Shown here: positions 43,593-54,378 of the stretch, piece after piece
Position numbering within the stretch: position 1 is the stretch's first letter
Layout: each line of letters begins with the position of its first letter
Assembly (NCBI GenBank): GCA_036346375.1
Contig: CM070508.1
Span: 40,692,862-40,756,861, forward strand
Reading direction: 5' to 3'
From: Guadua angustifolia
Lineage: Eukaryota; Streptophyta; Magnoliopsida; Poales; Poaceae
DNA: 64,000 bases
Program-made: the position numbers and the translations under genes
The notes under the pieces: generated by a model
The model's database searches: none
Seen by the model: the letters and a program-made list of their open reading frames with translations, nothing else
Told to the model about the DNA's origin: nothing

Positions 43593-46460
43593 CCATACAG
43601 CCCCATCATCTTCTGCACTCTTCGATCATCTTCTGCATTCCCGCTCGCTCCGCCATTTTCGTGCCCTAACGCGCCCCCACCGTCCCCGCCCCCTCCAACG
43701 CCCTCCCCGCCGACGCCGCCCCCATCGGCGCCGCCCTCCAGCGACTCGCCGTCCTGCGCGGTTTCTGCACCCATCGCCTCCTGCCCTAGCTCCCGCACCG
43801 CGCCGCCGCAGCCGTGGGGGAGGACTCTCACGCCGCCGCCACTCCAAGCTGCCGTCGCCACTCGAAGCCGCCGCCGCCACTCGAAAGTCGTGCCCTAGCC
43901 GCCACTCTAGCCTCGGTAATTCTTGCTTCACACTGGAATTCTTGGTTTAAATCATATAGAACTGGGTCACACTGGAATTATTGGTTTAGACGTTTAGTGT
44001 CACCTCTAAGTTGGACTAATTGTATGTATGTGTGCCTTATAAAAATCGGCAGAGGGACAAGTGCAAGTATTTGCACCAAGATGACCAATTAATTAATTTA
44101 GAGGCTTGGTACTGATGTTCTTATTCTTTAGTGCATTTTCCTGGATCACTTATGCCATTGAAACACTAAAATGTTCCTCAAAATCATGCGATATATGCAT
44201 GTCCTGTTTTTGTGTAAATCATATGTGTTCCTCCTCCTGACAGTAGGGACACCGTCCTGTGCAGCATACCGTCCTATGCTTAGCTTGTAGTATTTCAATT
44301 GTAGATTGTGTAAAAGGGATAAGTATTGTCTTGTTAGTGACATAAATCTTGTCTGATATGTAACGAAGAATAAGAGATCAGCTAGTTGAGAGGATTATGT
44401 ACTGGTTGTTAGGTTGCATCATTGTGTAGTTGTGGACGAATTTGTTAAAGAATCAATGGTTTAATTAGTGATGGCTTTTACTTGGCATGCTTTTACTGGC
44501 TGAGATTGGTATTCTCTCCTACATCATTTTTATATAAATTAACACTAGTTGAGTATATGAAAATATGACATCTCTTCACTGTAATTAATTGTCTTTGTAA
44601 TTGTACTTGTCTTTTCTTGTTCCTGAATACTATAGAAAAATAGTAAGCAAATACGTGGGTGATACTCTGTGATGAACCTGGGTACTACAATGATCAAAAC
44701 CTTTATTTATGTGGTTTAGGCCTTGAACTATAGACTTAAATGCTTGAAAGAATTGCTTACATAGCTGCCCAGATTATACCTATTTGATATCCTGTTATTG
44801 ATCGGTTCATTTCATCATTATTACTCATTTGACTTGCTTCGGTTGCTCGTATTTCATCCTTTGAAAGGATTAACTCGATATCTTGAATATTCGAAAGTGT
44901 TGGTGATAGTAGTCGATAACCATATAGAACTGATTGGTTTTGATATATTATTGCTGATCCGGGAGTTCATTTCTGTTAGCAAGACTTATTGATTATAATC
45001 TGGCGGTGTATATATCTAGACAGTAGAATTCTTTAGTGTGCATTTTAAGGTGGTAAGAGTTCAAGGCCTATTTCATTGAATAAAGTGTTAGCCCATTTGT
45101 GATTGTGGTGAAGATCCTTATCTTCATCCATACCCAAATCTGAGAGCACATTAAATTAATTCTCTCTTTGAGATATAAGGCATATTTCATATTAATGGAT
45201 GACTTCAAATTGCTAAGTTCTATCTTATCTATGTCACTTACTATTTTTGTCCATCTTGTGAATGAATGCTCTTGGATTGAGTTGCTGTTTCTGGAACTAG
45301 AATAGCTAGCACCTGAATTGAGTGCCTGATTATTATAGTCTTGAAGCAGATAGGGTACACCAGTTAGTTCTTTTGGCTTGGGGACCTTGCTTGTGGGGCA
45401 ACCCGACATCTGAATTTTCCATGAATGCATTATACTACTGCTGCTATTTTTGTCCATCTTGTGAATGAATGAATGGCTTCACTTACAATGAATGAACTTA
45501 GCTTTACATTTGTGTCCTTCAAAGTCAATGCTGGTTTAGTTTGTTTATACTGGTTTTGTTTGGTTACTTTATATTGGCCACATTTCTGTGAATGAAAAGG
45601 GGCCAGTCAGTTCTTTTGGCTTGAGGACCTTGCTTGTGGGGCTTAGTGTTCAATGATGATTTAGGGACTGAAATAGAGTATTTGTGACAACAAAACTTGA
45701 TAGTTTATTACAGCTTGATTGATTAGTTCAATTGTCATCTTTCTGTATATGCTAGTTTAGACACCTTGTGCTTACTGTTGTTTATCATCTCCTTGCGGCT
45801 GTTAATATATCTTGGTTTCGTCAAAGAAGCTTATTAGATATTTTACATCTGTGCATACCAAATATACAATTGATTTGCTTTAAAGCTGTCAAGTAGTAAA
45901 ATTGCAATAGAGGTAAGGTTGTCACAAATCGTCTATTGCTCGTTCCCGTGGCGAGGAGGGCCTTTAGGCAACCCGACATCCGAGAACACTCTAAATTTAA
46001 AACAACTTGAGCTAGATGCTACTTGATTTGTTAATGATCATGCCATTGTTGATATCTCGATTATCGCTATTTTGATCATTACGCTTCATGGTTAATTTTG
46101 ATCATTACGCTTCATATCTCCTCTCTTGAGCTCACCAAGAAAGGGCCCGTGCCCAAGCCTTAGACACAGCCACACCTTCTTGAGCTAATCTATAACTCCC
46201 GCCCTTAGTCTTTTCTTGAGATAGTTGATATCATTCCGGGAACAATTCACTTAGTCTTGTAAAACCAAGTATGATAAACTCATAAAGCAAGCATGCAAGA
46301 ACAGTTTAACAAATAACTCTAAGGACTTTAAGGATCTAATATAGTCCTCGGTTAGTACATCTTCTATCTTATTCCAAACAAGCAATTGTTAGTCCGTCTG
46401 TTCGGTTAGTACATATTTTCTTTCCTCTCTGAAATATCTCCTTTCTATTGAGTAGTTCTA
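43593..46460 (+). other. Leader and probable long first intron of the second gene
   Basis: A GC-rich leader to about 43910 (its open frames are low complexity) gives way to AT-rich sequence after CTCGGTAATTC. A piece around TTTTGTCCATCTTGTGAATGAATG is present at about 45245 and 45450, and TTAGTTCTTTTGGCTTG/CAGTTCTTTTGGCTTG recurs at about 45365 and 45610, a sign of local duplication. I see no other gene. Confidence 0.4.
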
Positions 46461-48067
46461 ATGGAGCACGATAATGAGCACAGTAATGGAGGAGAGCCCG
46501 GCGGTACCTTACCTCCCCCAACCACCGAAGGTGCCGAGGCCTCCACCATTGCAGAATCTTGCTCTGTTGCAAGATGCCGAGGACGAGGAAAACTAAGAAG
46601 CTCAAGTTCGGTACACCATCTCGGAGGTCTCAGATATTGGGGCCCTGTTGCCAAAAAGGCAAGCTGACAAAATCTGAGTCAACATGCGGGTACATCGTAA
46701 GGGAGAAAGTGCCAATCACCTATTCGGATTGGCATAAAGTGCCCCGAGCCACCAAAGAGGATCTGTGGACAGAGCTCAAAGGAACCTTCGAATTCCCCGA
46801 AGGAGTTGAAGAACTCGTGCGCCGCGATGCATTGATGACCATGAATGCGGCGTGGAGAAACTTCAAGGCGAGGCTGAACGTAAATTACGTGAAACAAAAC
46901 CGGTCAGCCGTCAGAGACTACCCAAGATTACAGCCATACTGGGATGAGCTCGTGGCGATGAAGCAATCAGAAGCAGCAAGGAAGTCCAGTGAGGACCACC
47001 TTAGCATCGCAAGAAGGAATACTCACCCCCACAGACTTGGCACGAGTGGGTACACGGGTAAAATTGCTCAATGGGAGAGGCAGGAATTACAAGCGATCCA
47101 ACAGACTGGCGCAAGTCCCTTGGTCGGACTACCAGACCGAGTGAAGCACTCCGTGCTAGCGAGGGCAGATCTCTTGTCTACTGGGAGTTTATCATTCAAG
47201 AGCAGCGAAGACGAAGCAATGATGCAAAGAGTTCATCAGTTTTACGCCCAGTCCACCCAAGGATCCTTCCACCCAAACAAGGAGAAAGACGAGCTCACAG
47301 CGGCCCTAGGAAACAAAGAGCACCCCGGTCGAACACGAGGCGTCGGGGTCAAGGTTCCATGGAAGATGGGATTCCCTCAAAGACGAAGACTCTTATAGGA
47401 GTCGGAAGAGAGCTAAAGAAGAGAGCGGCCGAAAGCAGAAATGGAAAGTATGAAGGAAAGGGTTCTGCGAGAATTACAACTCACCATTCAAGAACAAGTT
47501 CAATGACAAGTACAAGCAGCCTTGAGCCAGACGCAGGCCGAAAACGCTCTCTCGATCCCACAGTCGTCGTAGCGATTCTTGGCGCCCACGCCATTAGTAC
47601 AAGCGGACCTAAACCATTATCCTGTGGATGACATACAGGACCCCACACCCTGTCAGCTCAATGTGCCCGTGATGAACATCTTTCTACATGCTGCTACAGG
47701 GGTAGCTTATCCGTGCCAACAAGGGGGTGTCCTGCACAATGCCCCGATAGCGCCAGGTTATGCAAAGGTCCAGGTGGACACAATACTTGCACAGTTTGCT
47801 GATATCAGGCTAGAAAAACCCGCCAATGACGAGATAACAACTCTAGGAAGTGTCATCCACTCATTCATCCAGTGGCGCAAGCGTGACATCGTCTTGGACC
47901 ATCCAGTGGCAGCCTCTCCTGACATCGTCATTGACCATGCAGTGCCAGCCTCTCCTGCAGTGCAATCCACGCATCCGTCACCAGCACCTGAGAGTGAAAC
48001 GGTGAAGAAGCAAGATGAGGTACCAAAGAAATCCATTGAGGACCCCATAAAGATGGCCCTTTGTTAG
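46461..48067 (+). pseudogene. CACTA accessory protein (Transposase_24, En/Spm type), degenerate
   Basis: The ATG at 46461 opens MEHDNEHSNGGEPGGTLPPP, an acidic low-complexity start. The frame shifts near 46570 to MPRTRKTKKLKFG. The Plant transposase (Ptta/En/Spm) domain is clear in VPITYSDWHKVPRATKEDLW, NAAWRNFKARLN and RRNTHPHRLGTSGYTGKIAQ (to about 47070). A frameshift near 47370 follows, and a last domain (YPVDDIQDPTPCQLNVPVMN, to a stop at 48065) matches the usual region before the Ulp1-like part. In related elements this protein binds the subterminal repeats. Confidence 0.8.
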
Positions 48068-49469
48068 TACTCCAACGAGAAACACAGAACACCGGTACTT
48101 CAAAGGACAAACCTACAACCCCTGATCCCAAAAAATGGCACATTAGACAGGCCGTATCAGCTAGATCAGGGGAAGCCAGGACCGAGTATGATGTCGTGCG
48201 TGAAAAAAGTAAGGGCAAGGGGAAGTCTGATGAACAAGATAATCAACCAAGATTGAAATTCGAGGTAGGGAAGCCCTTAGTCACCGATTCGGTTAAATCT
48301 AACACCCATGATGCAGCGATTACATGCATGGTACATGGAGCGATCCAACCAAGACATACTCCCGAAGGTGATCACTGCAGTTTTCCGTGAGGAACATTTT
48401 CACCACGAGGGCTTTGGCTACTTCTTAATAGAATTCGATAACTTGCACAACTTGTTCTATCACGACGCCCTCGACATATATTTTTTGAGATGTTGGACAC
48501 TGTAAGTGTCTAATATATCAATCTTGGTCTACATTCACGTAATACCGATAAATGTCATGTCTAACCATTTCGTTATATAGATACGAGATGAAGGAACTAC
48601 GAAGAACCAAGGGGCGATTAGGATTCCTCGACCGGAGCGGTTTGCCAAGAAGAAATCGAGAGAGTACCAAAGGAGGTCGAGGAGTACGTCTATAAAGCTT
48701 TGCTTAAACTACAAGACAAGGAGTTTATACTTGTACCATACAATTTTCGGTAAGTTCCTCACTAGCTAGTTAAATTACTCGTTGATTTAGTTATTTACTC
48801 GGCGTAAGGACTAATGGCTATGGCATCCAGATTCCTTTGGATTCTCGTAGTAATTCATCCGCACAAGAGCAAGATCGATCTTGGATCCTTTGGATAAACC
48901 TAAAGCGGACTATGAAGTGATGACACGTTTAATAAATGAGGCGTTCAAAAGATATTGTCGAGAAGAGCACGAGACACCGCCCATACAAAAATCCTTACAA
49001 TCCGTACTAACTTTCCGACACGCACGCAAGGAATATTCTTATATCGTATTTCATAGTAAATAGCTCCTTCGACGACATCTTAGCTCATTCGATTTTCGCG
49101 ATGTCACAAGCGCACGCAAGGAACAAATTTATGTGGGTACTTCGTATTGCCAAGACATGCGTGAAATCTTAGGTTGCACAATAAAAGACAATGGCGTGGA
49201 GGTCGGTCATGCAGACATGACACATCGATTCGCGCCACTCAATTTCTATATACTCTCTTAATTCATTTTTTCATACTTACAATAGCCTCAAAGTTTGTCT
49301 CTAGAGGAGGGCTTAGTTCAAATCCAAGCCATTCAGGGCCAGCTCGCCTACTTCATCATGAAGGAAGTACTCAACAAAAACGGCGAGTTTTATGACGAAG
49401 ACAACAACGATCCACTCCTCCATACTCATTTCTCACATCACGTGTCTCCAACCTCCGAAGACCCGTAGG
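48068..49469 (+). pseudogene. Ulp1-like peptidase region of the second CACTA gene, degenerate
   Basis: Scattered frames resemble the C48 (Ulp1/SENP) peptidase often fused to grass CACTA accessory proteins: IEFDNLHNLFYHDALD near 48430-48480, WILVVIHPHKSKIDL near 48840-48880 (the His-containing core), DPLDKPKADYEVMTRLINEA near 48881-48950, and a C-terminal IQGQLAYFIMKEVLNKNGEF to a stop at 49467. Stops and intron-like gaps lie between them. The catalytic Cys region is not convincing. The domain call is an inference from these blocks and their position. Confidence 0.6.
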
Positions 49470-50539
49470 CCTCTAGTTTAGGAAACTAGTTTAGGCTTTT
49501 GTTACTTCAAATTTTTTTCATTACAAAGTGTAAATAACTCTTTCTTCCTTTGAAATGGGAACCCCTTCTTTCATCAATGCCACTTCTCTTGTCAGTGGTT
49601 CTGCTATTGTAGCATGTACGTTTGTCTTCTTGAGGAACACATGTACATACATGCGAGTGGCACTTCTAAATATTTCATGTGTTTGCCTTACATGGTTATT
49701 TTTTCATATGAAGTTATTTCATGTGTATGTAATAGTTTGATAAACTAACCAAGTGAAAAAAGTCATATTGTTTCTACAACCACTATACTAGACGTCGATG
49801 GCGTGGTATGATGATTCTTCTCATATTTCCTGGACCTTATATCATAATGAGTGATGGTAAATAAAGAGCTCATGTGTGCGAAACAAATCAATGATCTAGA
49901 GGATGGGCTTGAGTTTAGCGGTCACAATTTATTCGCAAAGAGTGTTCCTAACATTTTGCCATTATGTTGTGTTCAGTTATTAGCTTCTCTTGGTTAATAT
50001 CACTTATTTATGCATGAAGGATTGTCGATGCAGAAGAGAATTTGGGTGAGAGTGAAGTCGTGAAGCCCATCTAGCCAAATCCTTGTATTTTATAAGGGTT
50101 GGGGAGAAGGTATATATCTCTTGTCTTCTACATAGTTTAAGTTGTCGATGCATGTTTTCTTTACCATCCTATCTTACTTTACTATTGGAGCGGTGGATTA
50201 GAAAATAGTCGTAATTGTCATTTCATCATTTCTTCTTAGTGACCTCATGCTTTGTCAAACTAATTGCATTCACGGAACATATGATATGTAGAGGTATAAA
50301 AATTTGGTGAAGTTGCCCTGAATATGTTTTCTCGAGTTTGACTTTTCCTTTCATTTTAAGGGAAGAGCATAGTTAATCGCTACCCATTCAAGGCTCATTG
50401 CATTTTCAAGATTTGTGACTATTGTCTTGACTTACGATGTTATATACTTTTGCTTCATCTAGGAGATTTGCCTAATTTCGGTTGAAATTTTACATAATTG
50501 CTTTAATCTAATTGCGTCACATCGATGATCCAATATTCC
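49470..50539. other. Interior of CACTA-C between the second gene and cargo
   Basis: AT-rich, with nothing supported. Confidence 0.35.
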
Positions 50540-50910
50540 GGTACCACATGTGCTACTATTTTGACAAAAGCAATATTCTTGAGGGTGCAAGTCTCAGCAA
50601 TTTGGAATGAATGCAATGGATCTAAGGCGTGGAATCTCAATGGTCATTGATCATGGTGTTGTGACTAACCTAAAGAGCATGGCTAGAATGATCAGACATC
50701 GGAGAAAATAGCTCAGTGATACTTGAAATAATTAATTGCAAAGATCTATTTATCGTTCCCTTTGTTTGTCCCCCTATCTATTTTCTTGATTTCTATGTTT
50801 CATTATTTATAAAGGTGGGTACAATATCAGCAAATGGGGAAAGGGGAATTGGTGAGCTCATTTCTAAGGCTATGGAAAAGGTTGGCAAAGAGGGTGTTAT
50901 CACCATTGCG
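50540..50910 (+). pseudogene. CPN60: Captured exons of mitochondrial chaperonin 60
   Basis: Block 1 (50540-50716) reads GTTCATILTKAIF, then after small indels GMNAMDLRRGIS and TNLKSMARMI. Block 2 (50815-50910) is exactly 32 codons, starting VGTISANGERGIGELISKAM and ending KEGVITIA before GTAAGT. These are consecutive conserved stretches of the Hsp60/Cpn60 family in its mitochondrial plant form, separated by a 98-bp intron with an AG acceptor. Block 1 is frameshifted, and its donor appears to lack one base. Cpn60 folds imported proteins in mitochondria; this relic lacks almost all of it. Confidence 0.85.
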
Positions 50911-50997
50911 GTAAGTTCATCTAAGTTCGTCTGATCCTATATTTCTCAAAGTTAGTCATTTTCCCTGCGAATATAACTTCTTGGCCGCTTTAATTGG

Positions 50998-51089
50998 CAA
51001 CTTTCTTTTACATTCACTTATTTGAAGATATACTTGTCAATAACAACTTTCTTTTACATTCACTTATTTGAAGATATACTTGTCAATAG
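50998..51089 (+). repeat. 46-bp direct tandem duplication
   Basis: A unit starting CAACTTTCTTTTACATTC occurs at 50998 and again at 51044, identical by eye. Confidence 0.9.
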
Positions 51090-51355
51090 TTTTTGGTCTA
51101 TAGCATTTGACTATACAGACTCTAAGGATCTCAGGTAGTCTTTTTTGTGCAATGATTAATTTAACACAATTTGTATCAGTTGTGCCTGACAATTCATAAA
51201 ACTCAATTCACATGTCACTCATCCTTTTTGGTTTAGTTGGTATTTATGCCAAGTGGTGTTGTGGTCAGCATATATATTTGGTAATTCATCTTCGGCATTT
51301 TCCAATAACGAGAGGGCATAGCTAGCCTCGCCGAGGCTAGCCACAAATGCCGCTT
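51090..51355. other. Spacer in CACTA-C
   Basis: AT-rich. I see nothing in it. Confidence 0.35.
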
Positions 51356-51369
51356 TTTATTTTCTGTGT

Positions 51370-51660
51370 CGGACTATCGGTGGCGGTTCTAGCAAAAACC
51401 GTCATCGATAGTACTAGTATTAGTGACGGTTTTTGGCTAGAACCGTCATCGATATCGAGATATCGATGACGGTTTTGGCTACAACCGTCACTGATATCCT
51501 TGATATCAGTGACGGTTCTAGCCAAAACCCATCACTAATAATGTTATCTGTGGCAGTTCTAGAACCGTCACTGATAATCCTCGATTATCAGTGGCACTAA
51601 ATATGTGGCGGTTCGAAAACCGTCACTGATGGCAGTTTCGAACCGCCACTGATTACCTTT
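51370..51660. repeat. Right subterminal repeats of CACTA-C
   Basis: At least eight copies of GTGACGGTT/AACCGTCAC and GTGGCGGTT/AACCGCCAC as inverted pairs, leading to the right terminus at 51672. Confidence 0.9.
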
Positions 51661-51950
51661 TTCAAGGTAGTGGATGTGATGTGAGCAACTAGCCAACAAC
51701 AAAACAATCATGTTGGAGTATTACCCTATTTTAGCCATTATTTAGCAAATGTCAATTTCTTCAGGACATGTCAAGTTGAACTTGCACGTGCAAGGCCATA
51801 TCATGCACAAATGCATGCACATCTGAACACTTTGTTTTCAATTTTCACAATATGGGATGCCAACTTTCTAGTAGCAACTTTTGAGAGATTAATGTAATCA
51901 TTTTCCCCTAAACTTTTGGGCCAAAAATCAAAATCTATCAGTTCAAGTTA

Positions 51951-53331
51951 CTTCTCTGGTATCAATTTGGTTCTCCAAAACACAGGGAGAGAAGGACCTA
52001 GCAAGTGACGTTGACCTTGACCAATCAAATAATGAGACCTGGCCCTTTGAGAATCCTTCTTAAGTGATCCTGTTAACGAAACATGTGATTTGTAGTTAGC
52101 TATCAGACATGATATTTAATATTTGCACGATAGAGTTCAAGAATAACTAAATGAGAACAACAAAAGCTTTGGACTTGTGGAGTTTCACATAATTAAATGA
52201 AAGTAATATTAGACTGTCCAAAAGGTTAATCAAGATTCCGAAACAAGTCTACGAGCTTCACTACAAGTTAGAAGGAAAGAGGAAGTAGAGGTCGAGAATA
52301 GATAGATTTTGAGAACAGACATATGCAACTAGGATTTAAGTTACATCTAGAAAACACTAGGATGTAGGCTCAATTTAATTGCCCTTGCCAACAAACCACT
52401 TACAAGGGAAGCAACTTTTGGTTCCGAGCTCTTCTGGCCCATGCTTGAATCTAATTTGATGGAACACAATAAACATATTTTGCCTGTTGGGCGCAACTAG
52501 TGGGAGGTCATTCCCCCTAATTTGTAATCTACTACCAATGATAGCAACAAGGAAAAGAAAAACATCTTTCTGAACATTTCATTTAGCTGGAGAGCGGACA
52601 ACAAATGGAAAAGGCCATTTATCACAAGGGCTCAAGAAAATATTAACAAAAATCCACCACCAACTCAGGATACCTAGTGGATAATAACTCTTATTGTCTT
52701 ACCACAAATACAAATAAAAGGAATCGAACATAGCAGCTAATTTGTTTCATATACCAGATGGTCTGTTAGAACTTTTAGAAGTTTTGACTTTATGCCGATC
52801 CTCCATTAAACACACCAGCTTTTTTATGTCATGTATCAGATGGCCTAGTAAAAGTTTAGTTTTGGCAGTAGATGAGTAGAACTATCTTTGCATGCATAAT
52901 AGGTGAAATTTTTTTTAAAAGAACATACGAAATAGTTCTGGAAAAATTATCAATGGAGCATATATAATGTTATAGTGAAAGCAAATGTAACCCAGAACAT
53001 GAACAGTATTCCGCAAGTATCAGGCTTCAAATCAAAAAGTTCCCATGAATATGTAATGGATAAACAGTTAATACCCCATATGCAAAGGATGAAGTTACAC
53101 ATAGCAGCAAATGGGAGAAATCTAGCTCCTTATGTGTGACAGAGAACTCAATATCAAATGGAAAAATCTGAAAACATGTAAAGCACCATATGAGTTGCCA
53201 GATGGATTGATGTATGTAATGAAATTTCAAGATGAGATACTAGATAGTTGTATGGCCACCTGTTCCCTTAAAATAAGCAGGTGCTTAATTAGGAAAAGCT
53301 GCCCGTCCATTGGGGTTGCTTTTTTGCAATG
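51951..53331 (-). pseudogene. COG3: Captured exons of COG complex subunit 3
   Basis: Three minus-strand blocks in gene order. 53331-53260 reads MDGQLFLIKHLLILREQ. 53167-53105 (63 bp, after TTTTCAG) reads FPFDIEFSVTHKELDFSHLL. 52069-51951 (after GTTAACAG) reads DHLRRILKG, then with a one-base shift QVSLFDWSRSTSLARSFSP. Together they follow the conserved middle of COG3 (Sec34-like), a subunit of the conserved oligomeric Golgi tethering complex. Introns of 92 and about 1035 bp remain. A GC-rich block upstream (53520-53815) could act as a first exon, giving a chimeric transcript. The frameshift and missing ends make it non-functional. Confidence 0.8.
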
Positions 53332-53459
53332 ACCTTGCATTACATTCACAGGATCAACAGTTTGTTGCTAAGCATATATAACAAACAATGTAGCATAATA
53401 CAGAAACTGCAAATAGCATGTTCTTTAGATCTCATGGACAATAAGAAAAAGTAATAAGT

Positions 53460-53830
53460 TGAATGACCTGATCACCAAGCGATAAAAGAAGAATTAGCAA
53501 GAGAAATTATCTTAAGCTTTGAGAGGTCCTCGCCGCCGCTGCTGCTGGTGAAGTCGTCGTTGGGATCTCGTCGCCGTCGTCGCTCCCGTGATCTCCTCGG
53601 CGTGGTGGTGGGCGGCACGGTGGGTGGAAGGCAGCGCGAGGAGGAGGTAGAGGCGGAGAGGACGGGGAGGAGGAGGCGGCAGTGGAGAGGATGGGGAGGT
53701 GGATGCGGCGGCGGAGAGGATGGGGAGGAGGAGGCGCGGCGGTGGAGAGGCCGGTGGGAGGAGGCAGCGCGGAGAGGGCGGGGAGGAAGGGGAGGAGGCG
53801 CAGCCGATCGATCGATTGATTTCAATGATT
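53460..53830 (-). promoter_or_regulatory. GC-rich leader block near the right end of CACTA-B
   Basis: Purine-rich on the plus strand. The minus strand gives proline/arginine-rich low-complexity frames that differ in every register, so I do not call a protein. It lies upstream of the COG3 exons in the same orientation. A donor-like GGTGATC follows at about 53473-53480 on the minus strand. Confidence 0.4.
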
Positions 53831-53929
53831 GTGTGCGGAGAGATAGAGTATACAGGCCGGGAGGGGATATTAGGGTTCAGTTGGCGCCAATTTTTTTCAC
53901 CCCCCGCCCGCACGCCAATAGAATTACTG

Positions 53930-54175
53930 ACGTATTTTTTCCGACTAACTGTAGGACAGGAAAACTTCATACACTTTTGCCTACTGAATGTAAGATAGGA
54001 AAAATTAAGTTTTACGACGGACGGTCCGTCGCTAATAATAAGTATTATTGCCGACTGACCAGCTGACATTGTAGAGATAATTCCCGACTGATCATCAGTT
54101 GCAAACTTTTGCCGACTTCTTTTCTGTTGGCATTTACCCACTATTGCCGTCGGACGTCCGACGCTAATAGTGTGT
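53930..54175. repeat. Right subterminal repeats of CACTA-B
   Basis: Words such as GCCGACT, CCGACTAAC and GTCGGACGTCCGAC cluster here and match the left-end words of CACTA-B. Confidence 0.7.
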
Positions 54176-54190
54176 TGTGGTATAGTGTCT

Positions 54191-54378
54191 CTTTTGGCTT
54201 GATCAGATTCGTCGGATGGGGAAGGGGGATGTTTGGATTGTTGATTCCGGTTGTTCTCGTAGAGGATGCGTCTTCAGGTAGAGTCATTGCTAAAGGAACC
54301 ATCTGCATTAATGAAAATTTTATTCTTAAAGATGTTTCCTTAGTGAGTAAGCTGCAGTATAACTTGCTTTCTGTTTCT
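54191..54378 (+). pseudogene. SIRE-2 pol fragment (protease to pre-integrase)
   Basis: WIVDSGCS just after the CACTA-B right border is the junction segment that precedes the copia integrase. A deletion follows, then EDASSGRVIAKGTICINENF and LVSKLQYNLLSVS, the lead-in to the GAG-pre-integrase domain. The frame stops at the junction with an inverted LTR fragment. Confidence 0.8.

Larger units (their letters stand above)
38674..51672. mobile_element. CACTA-C: formerly autonomous CACTA transposon nested in CACTA-B
   Basis: Left end CACTACTACAAAACAGG and right end (reverse complement) CACTACCTTGAAAAAGG are flanked by GAT at 38671-38673 and 51673-51675. The element is 12,999 bp long. It carries both genes expected of a grass CACTA element, a TNP2-type transposase (39955-43132) and a Transposase_24/Ulp1-like gene (46461-49469), both decayed, plus captured chaperonin exons near its right end. 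Three arrays of its subterminal repeat are present: left, middle and right. Confidence 0.9.
35626..54187. mobile_element. CACTA-B: outer CACTA transposon with captured host exons
   Basis: Left end CACTATACCATGACATATTA; right end (reverse complement) CACTATACCACAACACACTA. TCT occurs on both sides (35623-35625 and 54188-54190). Total span is 18,562 bp; without the nested CACTA-C it is about 5.56 kb. No transposase belongs to it. Its cargo includes a carotenoid isomerase exon on the plus strand and COG3 exons on the minus strand. SIRE-2 sequence resumes right after the right TCT. Confidence 0.9.
31294..54378 (+). mobile_element. SIRE-2: Ty1/copia Sirevirus, split by CACTA-B and 3'-truncated
   Basis: Complete 5' LTR, primer site, gag (broken) and a spacer to 35625, then CACTA-B, then a short piece of the protease/integrase region (54191-54378), where an inverted LTR fragment replaces the rest. 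RT, RNase H and a normal 3' LTR are missing. It inserted into the antisense gene of Tat-C; I cannot identify its target duplication because the right border is rearranged. Confidence 0.85.

Noticed and set aside
43559..43931. Gly- and Arg-rich minus-strand frames near 43.6-43.9 kb
   Set aside because: These are a composition effect of the GC-rich leader of the second CACTA-C gene.
46369..46654. Two overlapping minus-strand frames
   Set aside because: They are shadows of the start of the Transposase_24 gene.
53512..54141. 209-codon minus-strand frame and its plus-strand mirror in the GC-rich end of CACTA-B
   Set aside because: Frames are open on both strands and in several registers because of composition, and part of the frame runs through the transposon terminus.
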